Below are positions 1 through 26,155 of a DNA stretch of 64,000 bases, one piece after another. Position 1 is the stretch's first letter. Every line of letters begins with the position of its first letter. Position numbers and translations under genes: made by a program. The notes under the pieces are model-generated. The model saw only the letters and a list, made by a program, of their open reading frames with translations. It searched no databases and was not told where the DNA came from. The stretch spans positions 282,210,869 through 282,274,868 of the forward strand of contig NC_133658.1 in assembly GCF_037893015.1 (NCBI RefSeq), given 5' to 3'. The DNA comes from Macrotis lagotis. Its lineage: Eukaryota > Chordata > Mammalia > Peramelemorphia > Peramelidae.

Positions 1-266
1 GTAGTCCTTGAGAGGGTTTTTGTAGGGTGATTTAGCCCAGAAGAGCTAAAACATTGGATTGGAGCATTAAGATGCAGAGAGATTTGCCTAGGGACACTTG
101 CAACACCAGCTATATTAATGTCAACAAAATGTACAAAATATTAGGATAATGCTAGATCCATCTTCCAGCTGACAACATAATTATTCATTCCTCCAAAGGA
201 TTTTTTTTTGAAACACATCTTATAGTCTCCCAAAAACATTCAAAGAAAATTTTAAAAAAATTTTAC
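1..266. other. ENTR1 intron, left edge of window
   Basis: This is non-coding intron sequence following the 267-378 exon. I see no further exon or clear repeat in it. Confidence 0.6.
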
Positions 267-378
267 AGTCATCAACTCAAGATTCTGTTCCACTTGTTGT
301 ACCACCGATTCGAGATCATGATAATCGCTTTCCTCTTTTATCATTTTTGCTTCCAATTTCCGCTCAAGTGTTCTCACC
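267..378 (-). CDS. ENTR1: ENTR1 coding exon (coiled coil, last one in the window)
   Basis: The exon encodes VRTLERKLEAKMIKEESDYH then DLESVVQQVEQNLELMT, nearly identical to human. It ends in phase 0 at donor GTAAAA. No later exon is present between 1 and 266. Confidence 0.95.
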
Positions 379-3300
379 CTTATTGAGACAGGGAAAAAAG
401 ATGGGTTATTTTAATGACCACAGTTCCCTCAAAGAAGGCTGCTCAATCAACCTTAACTGTTTAGAATTTAACATAACAGGGAACATATGTACCATAACTA
501 TTAGACTGAGGTCTAATACTGTGACTGGGGTCACAAATAACTTATTAGCATCTTTTTAAGTTAATTTTTTTTTAAAAGGAGCTGGTTATTTTGAAAGTTC
601 AAATCTCTTTACATACATTATCTTATAGTTTCTTATATAACTCTGTGATTCTAATTTTACAGATAAGAGAAATGGAGGCTCAGAGAGCTCAAGTGCCTTG
701 CTCAGCATAACATTATGCCCAAGACAAGATTTGGAAAAAAGATAAATTATATCAAGTCAAAGAAATTTAAGTTTAAATCCTAGCCATTTACTTCCTACAT
801 AACCTTCAGCAAGTCATGTAACCTCTGGGGCCTTAATTTCCTTATCTGTAAAAAGAAGACCTTAAGACTAGTTGATTTCTAAAGTATTTTCCAGCTCTAA
901 TTTGATGATCCTGGGATCACTCTAAGTCCAATTCATTAACTCTCCACTTTTCATAAAATCTCTTCTTTAGTCAGTTTGCCTCGCTGATTTTATTTAGAGT
1001 GAAACGTTCATCTTAAATAACAGCTGACATTATGTACAGCTTTAAAGTTCGTAACACCCTTTATATACATTCTCATTTGGGTTACATAATTCAGTATACT
1101 ATCTCCCCTTTTACAGAAGACTCAACTGAGGCTCTGCAAGGTCAAGATGTGTAGTAGTAGTAGTAGTAGTAGTACTAGTAGCAGTAGTGGTGGCATTACA
1201 ACTCTTTTTTCTTAACTCCAAGATTAACATTTTATCCTCTCTGTCATGAAGCATCTCATACAACAGCTCTATTATAGAACTCAACAAAAAATTGGATGAA
1301 GAATTCCTCAGCTGTGAACTCATCCAACCTTTCTGGAGAGTAATTTGGAATTACGTCTAAAGGGCAACAAAAATGTGCATACCCTTTGATCCAGCAATAC
1401 CACTACTGAGTCTATACCCCGAAGAGATGATGAAAAAGGGTAAAAACATCACTTGTACAAAAATATTCATAGCAGCCCTGTTTGTGGTGACAAAGAATTG
1501 AAAATCAAGCAAATGTCCTTCAATTGGGGAATGGCTTAACAAACTGTGGTATATGTATGTCATGGAACACTATTATTCTATTAGAAACGAGGAGGGATGG
1601 GATTTCAGGGAAGTCTGGAGGGATTTGCATGAACTGATGCTGAGTGAGATGAGCAGAACCAGAAAAACACTGTATACCCTAACAGCAACAGGGATGATGA
1701 TCAACCTTGATAGACTTGCTCATTCCATCAGTGCAATAATCAGGGACATTTTGGGCTATCTGTGATGGAGAATATCATCTGTATTCAGAGAAAGAATTGC
1801 AGAGTTTGAACAAAGACCAAAGACCTTTCATTTAGAAAAAAAAAAACCTGCTATCTTATTATGTAATTTTGCTATCTCTTATACTTTATTTTTCTGCCTT
1901 AAGATATGATCTCTCTCATCACATTAAACTTAGATCAATGTATACCATGGAAACAATGTAAAGACTGCCTTTTGTGGGGGGTGGGGAGGAGGCAGGCAAG
2001 ATTAGGGGGGAAATTGTAAAACTCAAAATGAATAAAATCTTTCTTTTATTAAAAAAAAAGAATTCCTCAAAATTTTTAATCAAAAAGTTATCCCCTAGAA
2101 TGTGAACTGCAACAGCAAAGCTTTTACTCTCTATTTACATAAATCAATCCATTGCAAAGCGAAATGAAACTCATATTTGTGGTTATAGGCATACATACAT
2201 TTCTGTCTGAGCTTCAGAGAAGGTTTCAATCTCATTAATTTTTCTTCTTAACTTACAATTTTCTTCTTTAAGCTGCAGAAAAAGAAAATTAAAATTAGAA
2301 ATTCAAAGATCTAAACTGGTTAACAGCTTCATACAATTAATTAGTCATGAAATTTTTTATTTCCAAAAGTAATCTAAGACAATGGATAAAGATATTTACA
2401 TTTCTAAGATTTTTTATCCAACTATGACACAAGTATTCTATTGTACTCACATCTCCTGTACTTGCATTCATTACACAGTACTGTTTAAAGCAGCTGCATA
2501 TTCTTATCTGCCAGCAACACCAAAATAACTAACCATAGTAACCATCAACAAGCTGCAGCAGCACATTAGGGCTGATTGTGTCCTTTGCTCCAAAGGCAAA
2601 GAGGCCATTAGGAAAGCAAGATCACTAGTTTTTCTCCATGAGAAACTTTCCAAGACATTTGAGGTTTATCAGGTAGGTGAAGAGCATTCCATCCACACTT
2701 ACTGCTTCATAGTCTATCTGCAGAGACCGATAATGCCTGTCTCCCAAGTATTCTTCATGAACAGCAAATTCTTTGTTTGTGTTGTCCACTTGAGATGAAG
2801 AAATACATAAGTCACTATCATTTAAGGTCCATGGAGCAAGAGACTCGATGCCTGACAGTTCAGATGGGTTGGAAAAAAAGGAAATATATGTACTACGTGG
2901 TGATGTGTTAGCAGCAATTCTGGATGCATGAGTTTGTTCCATGGCAGATGGCCGATAAGTCCCACTCCAGTCATCATCTTCATCTTCATCCACCAAATCT
3001 CCAGCACCACTTGGATCTTGGAAAAAAGGTTCCTCATAGTCCAAACCATATCCTACAGTTTTAGAAGTTGGGGAATTATCTTCAAGTCCTAATGTATGTC
3101 TTGTAGATTCCTAAGAAGAAGGAAATCAAAATTTACATTGAAAAATTTTTTATTAGTCTAGATTAATACTAGTTTAATATTTTTTTACAATCTTATATTC
3201 AATGTGTTTTTTATTTCAGAATTATAACAAAATATTTTATTTTGTTTAAAAAAGCTAAGTTGAGAAAATAGATGAAACACTCAGAAGACAGGTCATCTGC

Positions 3301-5796
3301 AAATGCCATTACTACAAAACTTATCTAAAGTGAATTATATGATTTGATTTTATGTCAACACAGGTGCAAGTCTTCCATGCTCAACAGATGCAAAAATTCT
3401 TCCCCACCCCCACTGAACTGAACTGCAAATTCCTTTAAGTTACCTTAGTGTAAATTCTAGTATTGGTTCTCTCTTCTTTGGACAGGCCAAGGCTCTTAGT
3501 TTTCAGAAATTCTTTATAAGAAAATGGATTTGCTCTATCCAGATCTTCAAGCTTATCATCTGAAATAAGAAAATCTTATTTTATACATGTTTAAAGGTGA
3601 CAGATTTATTAGAAGGGAACTTTCTTTTTAATTTTTCTTAAAAGCATTATCATCTGATCCAGAACACTGACCCAGGATAACTGATTTTTAACAAGACAAG
3701 TACTGAACTGAAATGAACTAAGGTGCTATTAAGAAACAAGAAACTTAACACTTACTAGCAACAAGACACTTCTACAAGTAACTCCATTCTAAATTCTTTC
3801 CTTCTTTTTCCTTTACCTCAGAGGACTTTACCTGGCAACTGTCTCAAGTTTCCATATTCACTCTTGTGATTCGCCTTACTTTTCTATTTCCCTTCTTTCA
3901 GTCTTCCATACATATGTGTGTGTGTGTGTATATATGTATATACATATATACACACACACAATCAACTTCACTATCCTGATTTCCTGAACTTTCTAAGCCA
4001 CATTGCCTTTTCATACCTTTCTTTAGCTATTCTATGCATTTTTATCAACTGCCTCTGGTCTCTAACTTTCTTGCTTTCCTCATCCCTCAGTTCCCTCTTT
4101 TCCTCATCCAAGATCTACCTTCAACTTTCTTTTTCATTGTTAAGAGTCCTGCCCCAAGCACTGGCCCTGGAGTCAGGAGTACCTGGGTTCAAATCGGGTC
4201 TCAGATACTTAATAATTATGTAGCTGGCCTTGGGCAAGCCACTTAACTCCATTTGCCTTGCAAAAAAAAAAACCTAAAAAAAAAAGTCCTGCTCCATCCC
4301 ACTCTCAAGCTCTCTTGAGTTATCCCCCCCTTTCAACTCTGTTGAAGACATATTTATTCACCCTCCCTACCTACTTTATGTTTTTCCTCCTCCATACTTT
4401 TGCCTTTGTCTTTCTCCTCTCCCTTCTCTGGACCTATTCAAATCCTACCCATATTTCAGGACCCAATTCTAATCTTCCTTTACCCTTCCCAAGACTCTCT
4501 ACTTCACAGCAATCTCTCCCTGACACACATCCCAATCACATTTATTTTTGTCTTGAAATCTCAGAGATGTTCTAAATCTCATTAATTTTTCTTAGCTTTT
4601 TACTGAATAATACGTACTAGCACAGTACTAGGTGCTAAAGCGGATAAAAAGACACAGGAGCAGAGGTTTGCTTGGGGGGATAAGGCATGTCCAAGTAAAA
4701 AGATAAAGGATTCAGGATTAATGCTATATAAATAACATGACAATAAGTACTTTTAGAGTCCTGAGTTCCTTGAGACCAGAGACAGCATCTTTTCCATTTT
4801 TTCCTCTGCTAGGGTAAATATTTGAGTAACAAATCACAGCTGCAAATTTGGAAGTACTTACAATCTATACAATAGCATGAATACATAAAAGTTTAAATGA
4901 TAGAAAAGAAGTCATAAAGCAATATCTGATAAAATAGGCAGTTTCCTTCTTAACCCCCATGTAGCATAGAACAGACACACAAAAGGAACTCAAATTAACT
5001 ATAGTAGAAGTCACAACTCAATTTTAACATTTGAGTACTCCCATATGAAAGACCACAAAGAACAAGTGTGATGGGGATAAAAAGATAGAAATGTTGGACA
5101 GGGAAGCTACGAATTTAAATCATAGTTCTGTCACCAACTACTTATTATCTCCTCTCTTTTCCCATCCTATCAGTGAGAGCGGTTCCGACAAAAGTCTTCT
5201 ATATTCCCTTCCTTAATGGGTGATTCTATGGTCCTGTATGGGCAATTGGGCTGTGCACTCCTTGGGAGTTAGAAAAATGGAAGGTGATATAGTTTCAGAG
5301 AAGGAGTTCCCTGGCTGAGACCTTTGCCTATTCTGGGCCTCTTTTCCCCATCTATGCAGTGGTTGGGGCTTTAAGGCCCTTTCCCGGTTATGTGATTCCA
5401 GATTTGTATGCAAGAAGAATGGACCTAGGGGTTCAGAGAAATGCATTTCAGTAGCGTCCCCAGTTTCACCAGTAGTTGTCTCTGTAAAAGTCGCCAACAT
5501 CTCTAAAATAATTTGCACTCCTCCTCCCCTTTCCCTAATCCTGGGTGGACCTCTCATCCAGAGGGCAGAATCGGGTCCGGCCTGGTCCAGCTCGGGGCTC
5601 CCTGGAGGCGCGCCCCCAGCCCTGCTCTGCGCTCGGCGGGAACCGCCTCGGGCTACCCCGGGGCACCCTTCTTCCCGACTCTAGGCGCCCCGAGCGGAGC
5701 CGCTGTCAGTGGGGGCTCGGTCTTACCGTCCTGGATGACGAGGCTCCGGGCTCGGGACAGCGGGGTGAGCCCCGTGCGGCGGCCGTAGCCGGACAT
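267..5796 (-). CDS. ENTR1: ENTR1 (SDCCAG3), endosome-associated trafficking regulator 1, 3' end off the window
   Basis: Five coding exons are joined on the minus strand: 5796-5727, 3559-3444, 3110-2703, 2272-2199 and 378-267. They give 260 codons in continuous phase with GT-AG junctions. The product matches the mammalian family: an N-terminus MSGYGRRTGLTPLSRARSL, an acidic patch (FFQDPSGAGDLVDEDEDDD), then a coiled-coil segment (KEENCKLRRKINEIETFSEA and LERKLEAKMIKEESDYHDLE). The family is known to act at endosomes and in cytokinesis and ciliary trafficking. The rest of the coiled coil and the stop codon lie left of base 1. The long human second exon (roughly 70 residues) was not found. Exon 1 joins exon 3444-3559 directly in frame (G|AT gives Asp), which corresponds to the short isoform. 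It shares a CpG-island promoter with PMPCA. Confidence 0.95.
770..915 (+). repeat. MIR-like SINE fragment
   Basis: It carries the MIR core pattern: AGCAAGTCATGTAACCTC followed by CCTTATCTGTAAAA and a pyrimidine-rich end (TTCCAGCTCTAA). It is old and diverged, and lies in an ENTR1 intron. The adjoining 600-730 stretch looks like a MIR fragment on the other strand. Confidence 0.6.
1147..1193. repeat. (GTA)n trinucleotide microsatellite
   Basis: About seven uninterrupted TAG/GTA units are followed by an imperfect tail with ACTAGTAGCAGTAG. It lies in an ENTR1 intron. Confidence 0.9.
1311..2057 (+). mobile_element. 5'-truncated marsupial L1 3' end
   Basis: The sequence reads as the C-terminal part of L1 ORF2 (CCTTTGATCCAGCAATACCA, then an open stretch encoding DLHELMLSEMSRTRKTLYTL), then an L1 3' UTR, G-rich tract and AATAAAATC near the A tail. 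A 12-bp target-site duplication, AAGAATTCCTCA, lies at 1299-1310 and again at 2058-2069. Both ends of the insertion are therefore visible in this ENTR1 intron. Confidence 0.88.
2199..2272 (-). CDS. ENTR1: ENTR1 coding exon (start of coiled coil)
   Basis: The acceptor CTGCAG is followed by LKEENCKLRRKINEIETF and SEAQTE. The exon is 74 nt and ends in phase 2 at donor GTATGT. It aligns with human LKDENSKLRRKLNEVQSFSE. Confidence 0.95.
2703..3110 (-). CDS. ENTR1: ENTR1 coding exon (acidic and serine-rich region)
   Basis: The acceptor is TTCTTCTTAG and the donor GTAAGT; the exon is 408 nt and phase 0 at both ends. It holds the acidic patch and ends in LGDRHYRSLQIDYEA, just before the coiled coil. 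Confidence 0.95.
3444..3559 (-). CDS. ENTR1: ENTR1 coding exon (DKLEDLDRANPFSY...)
   Basis: The acceptor is TTTCAG and the donor GTAACT. The exon encodes DKLEDLDRANPFSY to RTNTRIYTK, which aligns with human FEDLEEANPFSF to SRIYAK. It enters in phase 1 and leaves in phase 0. Confidence 0.95.
3919..3960. repeat. 42-bp perfect palindrome of TG/TA/CA repeats
   Basis: The (TG)n-(TA)n-(CA)n run is exactly self-complementary around the 3939/3940 axis, with 21 of 21 pairs. It lies in the long ENTR1 intron between 3560 and 5726 and could extrude a cruciform. Confidence 0.95.
4152..4286 (+). repeat. Marsupial tRNA-derived SINE (MAR1/WSINE type), 5' truncated
   Basis: It has GCCCTGGAGTCAGGAGTACC, TTGGGCAAGCCACTTAACTC and a GCAAAAAA tail. 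AGTCCTGC flanks both ends as a target duplication. Confidence 0.9.
4300..5226. other. ENTR1 intron sequence without gene
   Basis: The first part (4300-4570) is pyrimidine-rich on the plus strand and may be an old retroelement remnant. The remainder is ordinary intron. I searched it for the long human ENTR1 exon 2 and did not find it. Confidence 0.5.
5727..5796 (-). CDS. ENTR1: ENTR1 coding exon 1 (start codon)
   Basis: The start ATG is the complement of 5794-5796 and the exon encodes 23 codons, MSGYGRRT...SLVIQD. It ends in phase 1 at donor GTAAGA. The start is chosen by its match to the human N-terminus MSGYQRRPG. Confidence 0.95.
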
Positions 5797-5975
5797 CCCC
5801 TCTCGGTTCTGCCCGCGGATGGGGCCGGGCCTCCACTACCTGGGTTCCATAGTCGCACGTCGGTTGTTCTGGGGCGCAGCTCGACTTGACTCCTCCTGGT
5901 TGCGCTGTCTCGGCTCTAGGCCAGGCCCGGGCCCCCCCTCTGCTGTCCTCCCCTCCTCCTTCCCCTCCGCGGCTC

Positions 5976-5983
5976 CTCGCGAG
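5976..5983. promoter_or_regulatory. CTCGCGAG palindrome
   Basis: This is an eight-base palindrome resembling the core of the TCTCGCGAGA element known from CpG-island promoters. The outer bases do not match fully. Confidence 0.35.
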
Positions 5984-5985
5984 GC

Positions 5986-5993
5986 CACTTCCG
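5986..5993 (-). promoter_or_regulatory. ETS/GABP (NRF-2) site, ENTR1-facing
   Basis: CACTTCCG on the plus strand reads CGGAAGTG on the minus strand, an exact ETS/GABP core. It lies 190 bp upstream of the ENTR1 start codon. Confidence 0.6.
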
Positions 5994-6079
5994 CTCCGCC
6001 CACCGGGCGCCGGAAGCGCGGTCTTTTGCCCCGCGTGCGGGCCAGACCGAGGGGGCGTGGCCCGGAGGGGGCGGGGAAA

Positions 6080-6087
6080 CGGAAGTG
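6080..6087 (+). promoter_or_regulatory. ETS/GABP (NRF-2) site, PMPCA-facing
   Basis: An exact CGGAAGTG on the plus strand, 30 bp before the PMPCA start codon, mirrors the minus-strand copy at 5986-5993. A weaker CCGGAAGCG lies at 6010-6018. Confidence 0.6.
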
Positions 6088-6116
6088 ACCGCAGAAGAGC
6101 CGGGCGGAGGCGCAAG

Positions 6117-21409
<15,293 letters not shown>

Positions 21410-21480
21410 GGAACTGATAAAGCCTAAGCCACCCTGAGAGCATCGTAATTTAGTACAAAAAAAGATGTTTAATTTTACAG

Positions 21481-21491
21481 AATAAAATAAA
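21481..21491 (+). terminator. PMPCA: PMPCA polyadenylation signals
   Basis: Two overlapping AATAAA hexamers (21481-21486 and 21486-21491) lie 72 bp after the stop codon. They imply a short 3' UTR ending near 21500-21515. Confidence 0.75.
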
Positions 21492-21514
21492 TGGAACTGT
21501 TCTCCAGAATTAAA

Positions 21515-23157
21515 TGAACTCCTAATTTAAAACTTTCCAGACCATGCAACTCAGTTTTCACTCCCTCAAAATTAAGTATGTTGGCCACTGGAATAAATAT
21601 TTTTAACAACCTAAGTACATAATGCTTCCTTCTTTTAAGGCAAAGAGTTGCTAACAGCTAAAAATAATTCTTAGTTTTTAGAGATGGATTGATATTTAGC
21701 ATGAATTTTTTTTCTCTTAAATACAGGATCCATTTTGAGATTGATGTCTTAAATAGGTTTTGTCCAGTTCTTCCTTCTATCTTACCAGAGATCACAATAT
21801 AGTATACAAACAAATCCTTATTTAGCTTACTTGACCTGAAGTTCCCAAAGATTGTTTTAAGAAAAGAGTTCATTTTCCTTGCAGCCTTCCACAGTGATTA
21901 GTTTTGCCCCTTGCTAGAGAAGTCGGTCTCCTTTAAGTCAGCTTACCCAAAAGAGTGCTTAGCTTTCCTAAGACATAATAGGTAATGAATAAATGAAGAC
22001 TTTCTTTTTCAGGTTTTTTTGAAACTGCCTTGCTTGATATCTGAACATTAGCAAACGTGTTCTGGATCATTTAAGCTTGGATATAGTAGTAGCAGGGTTT
22101 GTTAAAAAAAAAAAAAAATTTAAAGACTGGGCCTTAGCAATCAGTGGTTATATATTATCAGGAATAAGAAAGGTGTAGTAAATATTTGTGTAACTTTTAT
22201 GTGCAAAATATTTTTAAAATCAGATTGGCTGATTGAAGTAGCAATCAACTGTTGTGTGCTAAATTTAAAATGAAATGGGGACCAGAGAGGGGAAGTAGTT
22301 TGTAGATCTAATGAAGAGAATGGACCTCAAAACATTTCTATATTAATAGTTAGCCTGTTCTATTTGAAAGATTAACAAATTGGAATAGCCACAAGTTTTG
22401 TGATTGACATTTCAAGGAAATCAAAGATTTTTCTTAAGGTAAATAATGCTAGGTATTTCATATTTTGCTGAAATCATTCTTTGAACTATATATATTCTAT
22501 TTACCCCACTTAAGAAAAGGGTACAGATTGGTTATGTTTCCATAAAAAAATTTAACTTAACATTAAAAACTTAGTGTTCTCTCCATATCAGGTTTTATGC
22601 CATGCATAATAGGAAACAAAACTTTAACAGTAGATATAGTGTATGGATTTCACAATTGCTAGAAATGTTTATATATATAAAATTAATTTAAAAAAAAACT
22701 TATGTTCCCTCCTGGGAATTGGCCCTTTTGATTATTCAACTATCAGTTGGCTCCTCCAAGTTTAACAAAATATATCCAGCCAAGACTTTTGATCCTTGAA
22801 AAACTTCCACTTGATCGTATATTCACTCAAGCTATCTTTTCTGTAGCTTAACTCTTACTTTTTTAATTCTGAACTTAAGGATACAAAAGAGAGCATTTCC
22901 ATATCACACAGCAGAACAAGAGGATTTTATATAAAAGCTTGATATCCATTTCATGTCACTTGACTTTCTAAAAGTATGTCATCTACATCTTACTTAGAGC
23001 TGCCCTGCTTGTTTTGCTGAATTTCTCTTTATAAGTATTTAAATGAAATATTGTTACACTTAATATTGACTCCTTTCCCCACTTCAAACAGGCAAAAGAA
23101 ATTAATAGGACTATGCTTATCTAAAAATGTCTCTTTCTGTTCTTTAAGACTATTATC
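21515..23157. other. Intergenic DNA downstream of PMPCA
   Basis: AT-rich, with no supportable gene and no clear recent repeat. Some may belong to a longer alternative PMPCA 3' UTR. Confidence 0.45.
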
Positions 23158-23319
23158 TGGGGTGGCTAGGTGGCTTAGTGGATAAAGCACCGGCTTTGGA
23201 GTCAGGAGTACCTGGGTTAAAATCTGGTCTCAGACACTTAATAATTACCTAGCTGTGTGGCCTTGGGCAAGCCACTTAACCCCATTTGCCTTGCAAAAAA
23301 AAAAAACCCTAAAAAAAAG
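23158..23319 (+). repeat. Marsupial SINE, sense
   Basis: GGGGTGGCTAGGTGGCTTAG through the GCAAAA tail, full-length. Confidence 0.93.
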
Positions 23320-23456
23320 ACCTCTCTTGCATTCATACATTTTTTTTAGGATTTTTACCCTTTGACCCTTTCAAAAAAGTGAAGATATCTGATAACCACT
23401 TTTTCCACACCTTCCTCTTAATTCTCATGTACCTCAATTATGAAAATTAAGTTCTT

Positions 23457-23618
23457 GGGGTGGCTAGGTAGTGCAGTGGATAGAGCCTTGGCCCTGGAGT
23501 CAGGAGTACCTGAGTTCAAATTTGGCCTCAGACACTTATTATCTAGCTGTGTGGCCTTGGGCAAGCCACTTAACCCATTACCTAGCAAAAAAAAAAAAAC
23601 CAAACCTAATAAAAAAAA
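23457..23618 (+). repeat. Marsupial SINE, sense, with target duplication
   Basis: GGGGTGGCTAGGTAGTGCAG through an A-rich tail. AAGTTCTT precedes and follows it. Confidence 0.93.
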
Positions 23619-24339
23619 GTTCTTTCACCTTCCCTTTCCTCTTTATTATACTAATATATTCCTTCTTTGTTTACTGTTCACCCACCTCTTATTTCCCCTT
23701 TTCAAACCCTTAGAACCAGTCCACCTTAGGACTCTTATCATTACCCTTTGAAGCCAGTGAGGTTCTCCACCATTAGAATGTTAGCAATACTAAATATAGC
23801 TCCTCCTCAGTGGATCTTCAGGGCAGTCTCTGGTGGTTGCCTGAGCTCTCAGTCCTAGCACTGTGCATTGCATCATTCTACACATTAATCAAAGGAGCCT
23901 TCCACTCTTAGTGCATCTGAACACAGAATCTTGTAGGCTATATAGGTCCCAAGCCTCTAGCTTTTCAGAGGGAAGGAGCTAGATAGGCTTCTCTATTACC
24001 TTATGGGCTTCTGGCTGACTAGGTATTTCTAGTGTGGAAGAAATTTGCTTATGGATTTTCACTGATTTTTTTTTATCATTCAGGAAATGAACTTAAGAGT
24101 TTTGCTGGTATGTGTAGAGTTAGGTTACCTGCCTCTCATTAAAGTAATCAGCTTAGCAGAAAGTCCAAATTATATCTTCTTTCATGGCCAGAATCCTACA
24201 AAAAAGTGGTATAGTTATTTTGCTGTCATTTTTTAATCTTTGACTCACATCCAGACCCCCTTGCAACATGATTTTTCAATCCCACCACTGGAGTGAAATT
24301 TGTTTCCAAAATTATAAAGATCTCAAATGCTAACCCTAT

Positions 24340-25330
24340 TGGCGTCTTCTCAGGTCTTCCTTCCCTCTTGATCTCTCTGTAGCTTGACACTATTCACCAC
24401 CCTGTACTCCTAGCTATCATTCTTGGTTACCTGTTGTCACTTTTTATCCTTCTGCATATGGTAACATGACTTACTTAAATCATCATTCACCTGCCCTCTA
24501 GGCATGGAAGCCTCTTAGACTAACCTAGTCCCTCTTCTTACTAACAGAGATCACAACAGCTTACAGATAATACCGAGATCCATATAGCCAGTCCCATCTC
24601 TGCAATTCTAGTCCCATACCAATAATTGTTGGGCTTCTTCAACTGTTGGCCTATGCAACATGTCCAAAATGGAATTTATTTTCCCCCAAAATCCTATCCC
24701 TCTTCTCTAAACTTAGTTGTTTCTGTTGAGGCCACCATCTCTCCCGTTATCAAGATTCATAACTCTAGAGTCACTTTGCCCCCACCTGCAGTCAATCATT
24801 TGTCAAGTTTAGTCCCTACTGACATGCCCTTCCTACTTTAAGCATTCTTGCTTGCACCTTTGGCCAGTCTTCCAGTTTTGTTTCTAGTATCTGCCATTTT
24901 CAATCTGCCTCGCATGCAGCTGCCAAATGATTTCTGTCATAGTACATTACATCAGGTTACTAAAGAAATTATCTCTACTCTTCAGCTTGACCTTTATGTT
25001 CTCAACACTTTGGTCTCAACCCACTTTTCTGGACCTCTTTTCATATTATCCCTCTTCACACACTATTTTCCAACCCAACAGACCTGCTAGTGGTCCCTGC
25101 TTAACTTTCCAAATCTTGTATTCCTGCTTTGTGCACAGATTAGAATGCACTGTTTCTTCTTTCAGGTTTCACCTCAAGCTTTTCCTGATCCCAATTGATG
25201 TTTTCTCCTCTAAGTACTGTATATCCATTGCACAAGCTATGTCCCCTCAGTAGAATGAGCTACCTTGACAACAAGAATTGATTTATCTTCACTGCTTAGC
25301 ACAGGGTGGTATTTGATGAATTTTAACATA
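24340..25330 (+). repeat. L2 LINE fragment, about 1 kb
   Basis: It follows the L2 ORF2 C-terminal and 3' order: CAAAATGGAATTTATTTTCC, GTTGAGGCCACCATCTC, TTTCACCTCAAGCTTTTCC, and the closing GCTTAGCACAGGGTGGTAT. Short open frames inside are L2 remnants, not genes. Confidence 0.75.
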
Positions 25331-26155
25331 GATCAAGTACATATGTACAAGGAATATGCTAATGCCAAATATTAGATTCGCTAATATTTATATTTACTAG
25401 TATTTACTTAAAGAATAGTTTGGGAAGGTGGCAACAAGAGAAGATGTCTCTTAGGTGCTCTATCTTAAAACCTATAAACTAAGGACTCTAAATTTTCGAG
25501 AGACAGAACCCACAGAAGGACTCAGTGACTCAGTTCTCCAACTCACAGTAACCTGGAAAATAGTGGAAAGGCTCTGCTCCCCGGGGTTGGAGGGGGCGGC
25601 CTGCCAGAGGGGTGGCCTGCCAGAGTGAAAGAACTTCAGCCTCCCGGAGGCAGCCCCAGGGCACTGGGAGCCACTGCTCCCAGCAGCAGGGGAGTTTCCT
25701 GTCCTAGGGAAGGCATGGGGCACAACTTGGGGGGATCAGCAGAGGGACTTCTGCCAGAGTGAGTACATGAAGCCCAGGCCTCAGGGCACACAGCGAGCAG
25801 TGTGACTGCAGCAGCCCAGATTCAGGAACAGGAATCAGAAGATGGTAAGCTGGAGCCCCCAGGGCATGAGCTCACTGAGCCTAGGGAGGGAGCAGAGAGA
25901 GACTGCTGAGCTCTGTCCTCTGTCCCTGGAACAGGACTGGGGTTCTGACCACATTCAGATCCTGATAGCAGTCTAGGCCCCCCATAGAACAGCAGGGCCC
26001 CCCCCACCTCAGCCCTGTGGCAGAGGGGGGCGCTTATGGTCATTCACAGACCAGGAGGGAGGACAGAGCCTCACACGCTGAGACCCTTGTGGGGGTGTCC
26101 CACTAATACTTAAAAGTTCAGTAAGCACCCCCAAAACCAGGTTTTAGCTGGGAAA

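Noticed and set aside
1553-1765. 70-codon ORF (YYSIRNEEGWDFREVW...) as a host gene
   Set aside because: It is the C-terminal part of L1 ORF2 in a 5'-truncated insertion with a target duplication.
5213-5557. Minus-strand ORF of 114 codons just downstream of ENTR1 exon 1, considered as the missing ENTR1 exon 2
   Set aside because: The peptide does not resemble the human exon, and the region reads as a MIR-like fragment. Exon 1 already joins the next exon in frame.
24626-25253. Cluster of ORFs suggesting a gene in the PMPCA-INPP5E gap
   Set aside because: The region follows L2 LINE order with no splice structure or intact domain.
25472-26043. Minus-strand ORFs in the G+C-rich block at 25.5-26.0 kb, suggesting a third CpG promoter
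   Set aside because: The block is the 5' UTR of the HAL1 element, bounded by its target duplication.
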